7,716 nucleotides of DNA from Gammaproteobacteria bacterium (lineage in GTDB: Bacteria; Pseudomonadota; Gammaproteobacteria; Nitrosococcales; Methylophagaceae). The stretch covers positions 1-7,716 of the forward strand of contig QNEY01000073.1 in the NCBI GenBank assembly GCA_003645385.1. The letters run 5' to 3'. Every line of letters starts with the position of its first letter. The first letter of the stretch is position 1. Position numbers and translations under genes: made by a program. Positions 1-6,622 of this stretch are shown one piece after another. A model generated the notes under the pieces. The model was given only the letters and a program-made list of their open reading frames with translations. It did not search any database and was not told where the DNA came from.

Positions 1-165
1 ACGTATTACTCACTCTGATATGGCTAAACCTAGGCAATTATCGCAGGTAATTATTACAATATTGTGACCATTCAGTACAACTAATTCACTTTTTATTGTG
101 TATGGTGTAACTATCACTTGCTAACATTGTCTACTTAAACACTGCCTTATAGACTGATATTAATA
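1..165. other. Non-coding leader before dsbD, no gene recognised
   Basis: All three forward frames hit stops early (16-18, 65-67 and 48-50), so at most the last 15-21 codons of an upstream gene could be here, and neither open tail resembles a protein I recognise. No divergent reading frame of useful length is visible on the minus strand. The promoter of dsbD may lie in this stretch, but I could not find a convincing -35/-10 pair. No clear Shine-Dalgarno sequence precedes the dsbD ATG. In related genomes groESL, fxsA or cutA often lie upstream of dsbD; none can be confirmed from what is shown. Confidence 0.6.
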
Positions 166-1995
166 ATGAAAAAAATTTTATTCCTCATTGTTCTACTGAC
201 TACTATTTCTGTTCATGCGCGACCAGGTTTATTAGATAAACTTGGTTTAGAAAATGATTTTGACACTCCCCCCAGTGTCGATGAAGCCTTTGATTTTTCC
301 GCTCAAATTAAAGATCCACAAACCCTGCTTGCGCGATGGAATATAGCTGAGGGTAATTACCTGTATCGTGACAAGATCCGATTTGAAATCCTTGATAATA
401 GCCAAGTACAAATACAGGATTTTTCACTGCCGGCCGGTGAAAATAAAATGGATGAGACCTTTGGTTTAACTGAGGTATATCAACATAGTACAGAAATCGT
501 ACTACCCATCAGTCGTGACAATACTGCCCAAAAAATCGAGCTGAAGGCCTATTACCAAGGGTGCTCAGAAACATTTCACATCTGTTACCCGCCAACAGAG
601 AAAACTGTTCTACTCACATTGCCAGCTACAACAGATGACGTTACTAGTTCGAAGCTTGATTCTACTGCTACATCGCAGCTAACGGTTCCTCAACAAGATC
701 GCATTGCTCAAAGTCTTACTGAAGATAGTCTGTTTAAGATATTGATTGGCTTTTTTGGCTTGGGTTTACTACTTGCTTTTACCCCTTGTGTTTTCCCAAT
801 GATCCCGATTTTATCTGGCATCATTGTTGGAGAGGGAGATCACATTACCACTCATCGTGCTTTTATATTATCTTTGACCTATGTACTCGCCATGTCCATA
901 ACCTATACCGCAGCGGGCGTGTTAACTGGTTTAATGGGTGAGAATATACAAGCTATGCTACAAAACCCATGGATTATAGGAAGCTTTAGTGCTTTATTTG
1001 TCATATTGGCATTGTCAATGTTTGGTTTGTTTGAACTACAATTACCGCACGCTTTACAACATCGTTTACACCAAATCGGCCATCAACAACAAGGTGGTCA
1101 CATCGTTGGTGCAGCATTGATGGGATTGTTGTCCGGCCTGATTGTCGGACCTTGTTTAGCCCCACCATTAGCCGGTGCTTTGATTTTTATCGGTCAACAA
1201 GGTGACCCTGTATTAGGCGGTTCTGCATTATTTTCTCTAAGCATGGGCATGGGCTTGCCTCTACTTATTATGGGCACTTCAGCTGGTACATTATTACCCA
1301 AAGCTGGTGACTGGATGAATAGTATTAAGACATTTTTTGGTGTGTTAATGCTAGCTCTTGCTATCTGGATGCTGGAACGTATTATCCCAGGCTGGGTTGG
1401 TCTCTTATTGTGGGGGATGTTATTCATTATTTCAGCCGTATATCTAGGCGCCCTCAATACACTTCGCATTGACTCTAACGGCTGGGAAAAACTATGGAAA
1501 GGACTAGGCGTTATCTTATTAATTTATGGTGGATTATTAATGATTGGTGGCGCCAGTGGTAGCCATAATATTTGGCAACCTTTACAAGGTATCGCCTCTG
1601 AAAAACAAAGTAATAGTGAAATTTCAACCGGCTTAAACTTTACTCAAGTTTCTAATCTAACGGAGCTCAATCAACAGCTATCTCAAACAAATAGTCCTAC
1701 CATGCTGGATTTTTATGCTGATTGGTGTGTTGACTGTAAAAGAATGGAAGCCACAACATTTCAAGATACGGGGGTTGTTGTAGCATTAGCTAGCATCAAT
1801 ACCTTACAACTTGATATGACTGACAATACGGCTGAACACAAGGCTATGCTTAAAGAGTTTGGTATTTTTGGACCACCGACCCTGTTATTCTTTGATGCAA
1901 ATGGCAACGAACATACCCAGTATCGCTTAATTGGTAGTGTTACTGCTTCTGAACTTCTGCAGCATATTGAGCAACTACCATCTATAGCACGTTAG
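166..1995 (+). CDS. dsbD: Thiol:disulfide interchange protein DsbD (cytochrome c biogenesis protein DipZ)
   Basis: DsbD is an inner-membrane protein that carries electrons from cytoplasmic thioredoxin to periplasmic partners such as DsbC and the cytochrome c maturation thiol proteins. All three family modules are present. A signal peptide spans about residues 1-18 (charged MKK, hydrophobic core, cleavage likely after VHA). The periplasmic immunoglobulin-like N domain covers about 30-155, with active cysteines C133 and C140 in a QGC...CYPP motif. About eight membrane helices lie between 189 and 464, with C208 in TPCVFP and C330 in GPCLAPP as the redox pair. The C-terminal thioredoxin-like domain covers about 490-609, with C521 and C524 in WCVDC and the cis-proline at GPPT (570-572). 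At 609 residues it is slightly longer than the E. coli protein (about 565). Two oddities in the N domain: six residues separate the two cysteines where E. coli has five, and the cap loop reads DETFG rather than DEFYG. The ATG at 166 gives a proper signal peptide, although its ribosome-binding site is weak. The gene is followed by a 125-base gap, so it is probably its own transcription unit or the end of one. Confidence 0.96.
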   Translation: MKKILFLIVLLTTISVHARPGLLDKLGLENDFDTPPSVDEAFDFSAQIKDPQTLLARWNIAEGNYLYRDKIRFEILDNSQVQIQDFSLPAGENKMDETFGLTEVYQHSTEIVLPISRDNTAQKIELKAYYQGCSETFHICYPPTEKTVLLTLPATTDDVTSSKLDSTATSQLTVPQQDRIAQSLTEDSLFKILIGFFGLGLLLAFTPCVFPMIPILSGIIVGEGDHITTHRAFILSLTYVLAMSITYTAAGVLTGLMGENIQAMLQNPWIIGSFSALFVILALSMFGLFELQLPHALQHRLHQIGHQQQGGHIVGAALMGLLSGLIVGPCLAPPLAGALIFIGQQGDPVLGGSALFSLSMGMGLPLLIMGTSAGTLLPKAGDWMNSIKTFFGVLMLALAIWMLERIIPGWVGLLLWGMLFIISAVYLGALNTLRIDSNGWEKLWKGLGVILLIYGGLLMIGGASGSHNIWQPLQGIASEKQSNSEISTGLNFTQVSNLTELNQQLSQTNSPTMLDFYADWCVDCKRMEATTFQDTGVVVALASINTLQLDMTDNTAEHKAMLKEFGIFGPPTLLFFDANGNEHTQYRLIGSVTASELLQHIEQLPSIAR

Positions 1996-2054
1996 CAAAA
2001 ACTGTCTATTTCGACGAATTTAGCAACAAAAAACCGCTTTTTCTATTAAAAAAC

Positions 2055-2083
2055 TAGACATTTATTAACTACTGGTGCAAAAT
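2055..2083 (+). promoter_or_regulatory. Candidate sigma-70-like promoter for the aroQ-accBC cluster
   Basis: TAGACA at 2055-2060 matches the -35 consensus TTGACA at five of six positions. After a 17-base spacer, CAAAAT at 2078-2083 matches TATAAT at four of six and is preceded by TG. Transcription would start near 2090, about 30 bases before the aroQ ATG. The site lies in the longest gap between dsbD and fis, which is where a promoter for the downstream cluster would be expected. This is a consensus match by eye only; the AT-rich gap could produce such a match by chance. Confidence 0.35.
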
Positions 2084-2120
2084 TCGCCCCATATCAATTC
2101 GTTCTAGGCGCGATCTTACG

Positions 2121-2561
2121 ATGGCAAAAATTCTAGTGCTACACGGCCCCAACTTAAACCTTTTAGGCACTCGCGAACCTGACGTCTATGGGCAAGATAC
2201 ATTAGTCGATATTTCAGACCAACTTAGGACACAAGCAGCCGCTGAAGGTCATCATCTAGAAAGTTTTCAAAGTAATGCCGAGCATGATCTTGTCGAAAAG
2301 ATTCATCTTGCTCTAACTAATGACACTGATTTTATAATTATAAATCCGGCAGCTTTTACACATACCAGTGTCGCTATACGTGATGCATTATCTGCTGTAA
2401 AACTACCATTTATTGAAGTGCATCTTTCTAACGTACATGGACGAGAATCATTCCGTCATCATTCCTATCTTTCAGACATTGCAGTTGGCGTGATCTGTGG
2501 CTTAGGTGCACAAGGTTATGAGCTTGCTTTACAAGCCGCAATCAAACACATTAATCAATAG
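2121..2561 (+). CDS. aroQ: Type II 3-dehydroquinate dehydratase
   Basis: This cytoplasmic enzyme removes water from 3-dehydroquinate to give 3-dehydroshikimate, the third step of the shikimate pathway to aromatic amino acids and folate. The 146-residue length is typical for type II dehydroquinases, which form dodecamers and are unrelated to the class I (AroD) enzyme of E. coli. The family signature is intact: HGPNLNLLGTREP at 8-20 with Arg18, the catalytic Tyr23 in VYG, Asn75 in INPAAFTHTS with His81, His101 in EVHLSN, and Arg112 in the ESFRHHS segment. An AGGCG at 2106-2110 may serve as ribosome-binding site, and the N-terminal MAKILVLHGPN matches the family start. The stop codon is 8 bases before accB and is part of the accB ribosome-binding site. 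The aroQ-accB-accC arrangement is common in gammaproteobacteria. Confidence 0.96.
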   Translation: MAKILVLHGPNLNLLGTREPDVYGQDTLVDISDQLRTQAAAEGHHLESFQSNAEHDLVEKIHLALTNDTDFIIINPAAFTHTSVAIRDALSAVKLPFIEVHLSNVHGRESFRHHSYLSDIAVGVICGLGAQGYELALQAAIKHINQ

Positions 2562-2563
2562 GA
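2559..2563 (+). promoter_or_regulatory. accB ribosome-binding site overlapping the aroQ stop codon
   Basis: The TAG that ends aroQ continues into TAGGA, giving a purine-rich Shine-Dalgarno core six bases before the accB ATG at 2570. A ribosome terminating on aroQ would sit on this site, so the two genes are probably translated in a linked way. Seen directly in the sequence; the coupling itself is inferred. Confidence 0.6.
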
Positions 2564-2569
2564 TTAACT

Positions 2570-3010
2570 ATGGATATTCGTAAAATAAAGAAGCTGATCG
2601 ACTTAATTCAAGAATCAGATGTGGCTGAAATTGAAATTCATGAAGGCGAAGAGTCTGTTCGCATTAGTCGTGCAAGCGCAACCGCACCAGTAATGATGGC
2701 CGCACCAGCCATGCCAGCAGTTGCTGCTGCACCTGTCACAACCGCAGAAGTTGAAACAACCGCCGCAACCAATCATGCAAATGCTGTGAAATCACCCATG
2801 GTAGGAACATTCTATCGTTCATCATCACCTGAATCAGCATCATTTGTTGAAGTTGGTCAAACCGTGGCTGTTGGTGATGTGATTTGTATTATTGAAGCGA
2901 TGAAGATGTTTAATCAAATTGAAGCCGATCGTGCCGGCACCGTTAAAGCTATTCTGGTTGAAAATGGACACCCAGTTGAGTTTGATGAACCCTTAATTAT
3001 CATCGAATAA
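2570..3010 (+). CDS. accB: Biotin carboxyl carrier protein of acetyl-CoA carboxylase
   Basis: AccB carries the biotin that shuttles carboxylate between biotin carboxylase (AccC) and the AccA/AccD carboxyltransferase, the committed step of fatty acid synthesis. At 146 residues it is slightly shorter than the E. coli protein (156). The N-terminal part (1-34, MDIRKIKKLIDLIQES...) is the conserved region that contacts AccC. A flexible Ala/Pro/Thr-rich linker spans about 35-70. The biotinyl domain fills 73-146, with PMVGTFYR at 76-83, the thumb loop at about 84-91 (SSSPESAS), and the biotinylated Lys112 in EAMKM. The C-terminal NQIEADRAGTVKAILVENG is very close to E. coli. The thumb marks this as the acetyl-CoA carboxylase carrier rather than a generic biotin domain. 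The start is set by TAGGA six bases upstream. It is followed 39 bases later by accC. Confidence 0.97.
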   Translation: MDIRKIKKLIDLIQESDVAEIEIHEGEESVRISRASATAPVMMAAPAMPAVAAAPVTTAEVETTAATNHANAVKSPMVGTFYRSSSPESASFVEVGQTVAVGDVICIIEAMKMFNQIEADRAGTVKAILVENGHPVEFDEPLIIIE

Positions 3011-3049
3011 TTAATAATTCTACCAATCTTAAACTGTGGATAAAACATC

Positions 3050-4390
3050 ATGATAGATAAAATTGTCATTGCCAACCGAGGTGAAATTGCCCTCCGTATT
3101 CTTCGGGCTTGTAAAGAATTAGGCATAAAAACTGTTGCTGTTCACTCCGATGTGGATCGTGATTTAAAGCATGTTTTGTTAGCTGATGAAACAGTGTGTA
3201 TTGGTCCAGCACCTTCATCAGAAAGCTACCTTAATGTCCCAGCATTAATTAGTGCTGCCGAAATTACCGATGCCTCAGCAATTCATCCGGGTTACGGATT
3301 TTTATCTGAAAATGCTGACTTTGCTGAACGTGTTGAGCAAAGTGGCTTTATCTTCATTGGTCCCAAATCAGAAACTATTCGGATGATGGGCGATAAAGTA
3401 TCTGCAATTCAAGCGATGAAAGATGCCGGAGTGCCTTGTGTACCAGGTTCTGATGGTGGCTTAGGTGATGATGCCGAGACAAATCTTCGTCTTGCACGTG
3501 AAATTGGCTTCCCTCTCATTATTAAAGCATCCGGTGGTGGTGGTGGTCGTGGTATGCGTGAAGTACACAGTGAAGCTCACTTATTGAATGCGATTGATTT
3601 AACGAAGAGTGAAGCTAAATCATTATTCGGTAATGGCATGGTTTATATGGAGAAATTCCTCCAAAACCCTCGCCATATTGAGTTTCAAGTTTTAGCCGAT
3701 CAACATGGTAACGCCGTACACATCGGTGAACGTGATTGCTCTATGCAACGTCGTCATCAAAAAGTCGTGGAAGAAGCACCTGCACCCGGCATTTCAGCTG
3801 AACTACGTGCAAAAATGGGTAAAATCTGTGCAGATGCCTGTGTTCGAATTGGCTACCATGGCGCAGGTACCTTTGAATTTTTATATGAAAATGGTGAGTT
3901 TTATTTCATAGAAATGAATACTCGAATTCAGGTTGAGCATACTATTTCTGAACAAATCTCGGGCATAGATTTAGTTGCTGAGCAAATCAAAATTGCTGCT
4001 GGTGAGCCATTGTCATTCACTCAAGATGATATTGTTTTAAATGGTCACGCTATCGAATGCCGCATCAATGCTGAAGATGCCAAGACATTTATGCCAAGCC
4101 CTGGCAAAATCACTCATTACCATGCACCTGGTGGCATAGGTATTCGTATGGATTCTCATGTTTATAGTGGTTACAGTGTGCCACCTAATTATGACTCAAT
4201 GATCGGCAAGTTGATTTCTTATGGTCCGACACGTGAATCTGCCATTGCACGAATGTTAACCGCACTCAATGAGATCGGTATTGAAGGTATAAAAACAAAT
4301 GTCGCCTTGCAACAAGATATTATGAATGATGCCAATTTCCAAGAAGGTGGTACCAACATCCACTACCTCGAAAAGAAACTTGGTCTGTAG
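3050..4390 (+). CDS. accC: Biotin carboxylase subunit of acetyl-CoA carboxylase
   Basis: AccC uses ATP and bicarbonate to carboxylate the biotin on AccB. The 446-residue protein follows E. coli AccC (449) so closely that residue numbers coincide. The N-terminal pre-ATP-grasp domain starts MIDKIVIANRGEIALRI. The ATP-grasp domain has Lys116 in MGDK, Lys159 followed by the glycine-rich lid SGGGGGRGMR (161-170), EKFL at 201-204, and His236 and Lys238 in RRHQK. Metal ligands Glu276 and Glu288 and catalytic Asn290, Arg292, Val295, Glu296 and Arg338 are all present. The C-terminal domain ends YLEKKLGL as in E. coli. One departure is EHTISE at 296-301, where E. coli has EHPVTE next to the active site. 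The ATG at 3050 is preceded by a weak TGGA nine bases upstream. The gap after accB is short and has no hairpin, so the two subunits are almost surely made from one message. Confidence 0.97.
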   Translation: MIDKIVIANRGEIALRILRACKELGIKTVAVHSDVDRDLKHVLLADETVCIGPAPSSESYLNVPALISAAEITDASAIHPGYGFLSENADFAERVEQSGFIFIGPKSETIRMMGDKVSAIQAMKDAGVPCVPGSDGGLGDDAETNLRLAREIGFPLIIKASGGGGGRGMREVHSEAHLLNAIDLTKSEAKSLFGNGMVYMEKFLQNPRHIEFQVLADQHGNAVHIGERDCSMQRRHQKVVEEAPAPGISAELRAKMGKICADACVRIGYHGAGTFEFLYENGEFYFIEMNTRIQVEHTISEQISGIDLVAEQIKIAAGEPLSFTQDDIVLNGHAIECRINAEDAKTFMPSPGKITHYHAPGGIGIRMDSHVYSGYSVPPNYDSMIGKLISYGPTRESAIARMLTALNEIGIEGIKTNVALQQDIMNDANFQEGGTNIHYLEKKLGL

Positions 4391-4406
4391 CAATACATAA
4401 ATAGGC

Positions 4407-5282
4407 ATGGCGTGGATACAGTTTATTTTTAACAGCACACCTGACGCTGCCGATCAGTTATCCGAAGTACTGTCAGAATGTGGCGCCAGTGCAGTTACCT
4501 TTCAAGATAATGCAGATCAACCTATCTATGAACCTGAAATTGGTACCACACCTCTATGGGCAGCAACCAATGTTATAGCCCTATTCGATGCAGAAACAAA
4601 TACTGACTTAATTATTCAACTGCTGAGCGGGATGCTTGCACCTAAAACCGTACCAAACTACCGCATTGAAGCTGTTGAAGATAAAGATTGGGTTCGCGAG
4701 TGGATGGATAACTTTCACCCAATGAGTTTTGGTGACAAATTATGGATTTGCCCAAGTTGGCATACACCTCCACAAAAAGACGCCGTAAATATTTTACTTG
4801 ATCCCGGTTTAGCATTTGGTACTGGTACACATCCAACTACAGCCCTATGTTTAAATTGGCTTGACCAAGCAGATGTAAAAGACAAAGTGGTTATTGATTA
4901 TGGTTGTGGTAGTGGTATTTTGGCAATTGCTGCTGCCTTATTAGGGGCGAAGAAAGTCATTGGTGTTGATACCGATCCACAAGCACTAGAAGCTACACAA
5001 GCTAATGCTGAACGTAATGGCGTTACCATCGATACCTATCTCCCTGATGATTGCCCTGATGAAGCCTGTGATTTATTACTGGCCAATATTCTTGCCGGTC
5101 CATTACAATCACTTTCTGAGCGTTTAGCTAGTCTAACCAAAGTAGATGCTCCGATTGTACTGTCAGGTATTTTAGATTCCCAAGTTGAAGATGTAAGCCA
5201 GAGTTACCAGCCTTGGTTTGATATGCACGCACCTGTATTCAAAGATGAATGGACACGACTTGTTGGGCATAAACAGTTATGA
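4407..5282 (+). CDS. prmA: Ribosomal protein L11 methyltransferase
   Basis: PrmA transfers methyl groups from S-adenosylmethionine to amino groups of ribosomal protein L11. The 291 residues match the usual length (293 in E. coli). The N-terminal substrate-recognition domain (about 1-85) starts MAWIQFIFNST, close to the E. coli N-terminus, which fixes the start. The linker carries EDKDWVREWMDNFHPM (91-106). The methyltransferase domain shows LDPGLAFGTGTHPTT (131-145), the AdoMet loop DYGCGSG (164-170), acidic Asp188 in GVDTD at the end of the second strand, and NILAGPL (227-233), the PrmA counterpart of the NPPY motif. The only purine-rich sequence near the start, AGG at 4403-4405, is one base from the ATG and too close for a normal Shine-Dalgarno, so translation may depend on coupling to accC, 16 bases upstream. 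In E. coli yhdT and panF lie between accC and prmA; here they are absent. The stop overlaps the dusB start. Confidence 0.96.
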   Translation: MAWIQFIFNSTPDAADQLSEVLSECGASAVTFQDNADQPIYEPEIGTTPLWAATNVIALFDAETNTDLIIQLLSGMLAPKTVPNYRIEAVEDKDWVREWMDNFHPMSFGDKLWICPSWHTPPQKDAVNILLDPGLAFGTGTHPTTALCLNWLDQADVKDKVVIDYGCGSGILAIAAALLGAKKVIGVDTDPQALEATQANAERNGVTIDTYLPDDCPDEACDLLLANILAGPLQSLSERLASLTKVDAPIVLSGILDSQVEDVSQSYQPWFDMHAPVFKDEWTRLVGHKQL

Positions 5283-6265
5283 AAATAGGTCCATACACCC
5301 TACCTAATAACCTGTTCCTAGCCCCAATGGCAGGTGTAACCGATCGCCCTTTTCGGCAATTATGTCGACGTCTCGGTGCTGGTATGGTGGTATCTGAAAT
5401 GATCACTGCAAATAAATCATTATGGGCGAGTAAAAAATCATTATTACGCGCTAACCATGATGGTGAACCCGAACCAAGATCAATTCAAATCGCTGGAACC
5501 GATCCTAAGATGATGGCCGAAGCAGCACAATATAATATTGATCAAGGTGCCCATATTATTGATATCAATATGGGTTGCCCTGCCAAAAAAGTCTGTAATG
5601 TCATGGCCGGTTCGGCTTTATTACAAAATGAAAAGCTAGTTGGCGAGATTCTAGAGTCTGTCGTGAATGCTGTTGATGTTCCCATCACACTCAAAATTCG
5701 CACTGGCTGGGATGTTGATAATCGTAATGGTGTTGCCATTGCTCGTATTGCAGAGCAATCTGGTATTCAAGCATTAGCTGTTCATGGCCGCACGCGTGCA
5801 GATGCTTATCGCGGTGAAGCTGAATACGATACGATTGCTGAGATTAAATCTGCAATAACTATTCCTGTAATTGCTAATGGTGATATCAGCAATCCTGACA
5901 AAGCTAAACAAGTTTTAGACTATACTCAGGCTGACGCACTGATGATCGGGCGCGCCGCTCAAGGTAACCCTTGGATATTCAGGCAAGTTAATCACTTTCT
6001 GACACATGGTGAATATTTAGCGGCACCATTAATCACTGAAGTGCGACAAACCTTGATTGAACACCTTTATACCCTGTACGATTTCTATGGAGATTACACT
6101 GGTGTTCGTATGGCACGTAAACATATTGCCTGGTATAGCAAGGGGTTACGAAATGGAAATTCTTTCCGCCAACAGATGAATACACTTAAACTGCCACAAC
6201 AACAAGTAGAGTTCACCGAACAATTTTTTGAAAAACTAAAACAACAGGATACGATTGCTGCATGA
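5279..6265 (+). CDS. dusB: tRNA-dihydrouridine synthase B
   Basis: DusB is a flavoprotein that reduces uridine to dihydrouridine at position 17 of the tRNA D-loop (specificity as known for E. coli DusB). The 328 residues fit the family (321 in E. coli). The FMN-binding TIM barrel opens with LFLAPMAGVTDRPFR (12-26). Other motifs are QIAG (70-73), the catalytic Cys100 in NMGCPAKKV (97-105), Lys139 in LKIRTGW, His169 in VHGRTR, NGDI (200-203) and the phosphate-binding GRAAQGNPW (224-232). The C-terminal helical tRNA-binding part contains VRMARKHIAWYSKGL. Subfamily B rather than A or C is supported by direct linkage to fis as well as by sequence. The start ATG overlaps the prmA stop (ATGA) and has no strong Shine-Dalgarno sequence, so it probably relies on ribosomes finishing prmA. 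It overlaps fis in the same way. Confidence 0.96.
   Translation: MKIGPYTLPNNLFLAPMAGVTDRPFRQLCRRLGAGMVVSEMITANKSLWASKKSLLRANHDGEPEPRSIQIAGTDPKMMAEAAQYNIDQGAHIIDINMGCPAKKVCNVMAGSALLQNEKLVGEILESVVNAVDVPITLKIRTGWDVDNRNGVAIARIAEQSGIQALAVHGRTRADAYRGEAEYDTIAEIKSAITIPVIANGDISNPDKAKQVLDYTQADALMIGRAAQGNPWIFRQVNHFLTHGEYLAAPLITEVRQTLIEHLYTLYDFYGDYTGVRMARKHIAWYSKGLRNGNSFRQQMNTLKLPQQQVEFTEQFFEKLKQQDTIAA
6222..6243 (+). promoter_or_regulatory. AU-rich stretch upstream of fis, possible translation enhancer
   Basis: Within the last codons of dusB, 19 of 22 bases are A or T, including T6 and A5 runs separated by a G. The stretch ends 18 bases before the fis ATG. In E. coli, efficient fis translation is reported to depend on an AU-rich element within the preceding dusB region. 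The matching position makes this a candidate for the same role, but the region also simply encodes the Phe/Glu/Lys-rich DusB tail. The CAGGA at 6245-6249, twelve bases before the ATG, is the only Shine-Dalgarno candidate and sits at long spacing. Confidence 0.3.
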
Positions 6266-6552
6266 CAAAAGCTTTAGATAACCAATCCGGCACTTGTTTT
6301 GATTTAAATGTAGCGGCCGAACACAAACACGCTCCATTAAGTGAGTGCGTGGAAACAGCCTTAAAAGACTACTTTGAACAACTAGATGGCCATCCTGCTG
6401 CTAATCTTTATGACATGTTATTAGCAGAGGTTGAAGCGCCGTTATTCAAAGCCACGCTTGAACACACCAATGGCAATCAAAGCCGTGCTGCAGAGATTTT
6501 AGGACTTAATCGTGGCACGCTACGTAAAAAATTAAAAACTTATGGCTTATGA
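6262..6552 (+). CDS. fis: DNA-binding protein Fis
   Basis: Fis is a small dimeric nucleoid protein that bends DNA and regulates rRNA, tRNA and many growth-phase genes. At 96 residues it is close to the 98 of E. coli. The central dimer helices (about 26-68) are recognisable in ALKDYFEQLDG and LYDMLLAEVEAPLF. The C-terminal helix-turn-helix (about 71-92) reads GNQSRAAEILGLNRGTLRKKL, with the DNA-contacting Asn83, Arg84, Thr86, Arg88 and Lys89 conserved. The N-terminal 25 residues, which in E. coli form the hairpin needed for Hin/Gin recombinase activation, are quite different in sequence (NQSGTCFDLN), as is usual outside enterics. The ATG overlaps the dusB stop by four bases. In enterics a strong Fis-repressed promoter lies before dusB; here dusB overlaps prmA, so any such promoter would have to lie inside prmA or further upstream. 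It could also be called an NtrC-type C-terminal domain by homology, but the full-length match and context settle it as Fis. Confidence 0.95.
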   Translation: MTKALDNQSGTCFDLNVAAEHKHAPLSECVETALKDYFEQLDGHPAANLYDMLLAEVEAPLFKATLEHTNGNQSRAAEILGLNRGTLRKKLKTYGL

Positions 6553-6622
6553 TTTCGTCTTTTTCGCCAGAGCAAGGTAAAAAATACTTCTCATACTCCT
6601 GTATAAAATAAAGAGATTAAAA

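Noticed and set aside
95..153. Possible promoter hexamers before dsbD (for example TTGTCT at 127-132 with TATAGA at 148-153)
   Set aside because: Best pairs match only about four of six bases in each box with 15-base or 20-base spacing; nothing stands out from the AT-rich background.
1194..1469. Minus-strand open frame inside dsbD, and similar antisense frames at 2914-3126, 4256-4438, 4642-4836, 5542-5739, 6547-6816 and 6838-7029
   Set aside because: Each lies opposite a well-supported gene, or mostly so, has no recognisable protein features and is best seen as a shadow of the coding strand.
2026..2046. A-run, CCGC, T-run after dsbD as an intrinsic terminator
   Set aside because: The stem would be only A-T pairs with a loop of about four bases; no GC-rich stem precedes the T run.
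2003..2060. TGTCTA (2003-2008) and TAGACA (2055-2060) as an inverted repeat around the dsbD-aroQ gap
   Set aside because: Only six base pairs with a 46-base loop; expected by chance, and the second arm is better explained as a -35 box.
3705..3911. Alternative plus-strand frame inside accC
   Set aside because: Lies fully inside the conserved ATP-grasp coding region in another frame, with no recognisable domain.
6579..6610. TATAAA at 6602-6607 as the -10 box of a purH promoter
   Set aside because: No acceptable -35 box 16-18 bases upstream (only A-rich sequence), and the start of transcription would fall at or inside the ribosome-binding site.
6553..6622. PurR operator or purine riboswitch before purH
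   Set aside because: No palindrome resembling the ACGCAAACGTTTGCGT-type box, and 70 bases with no evident paired stems are too little for a riboswitch.
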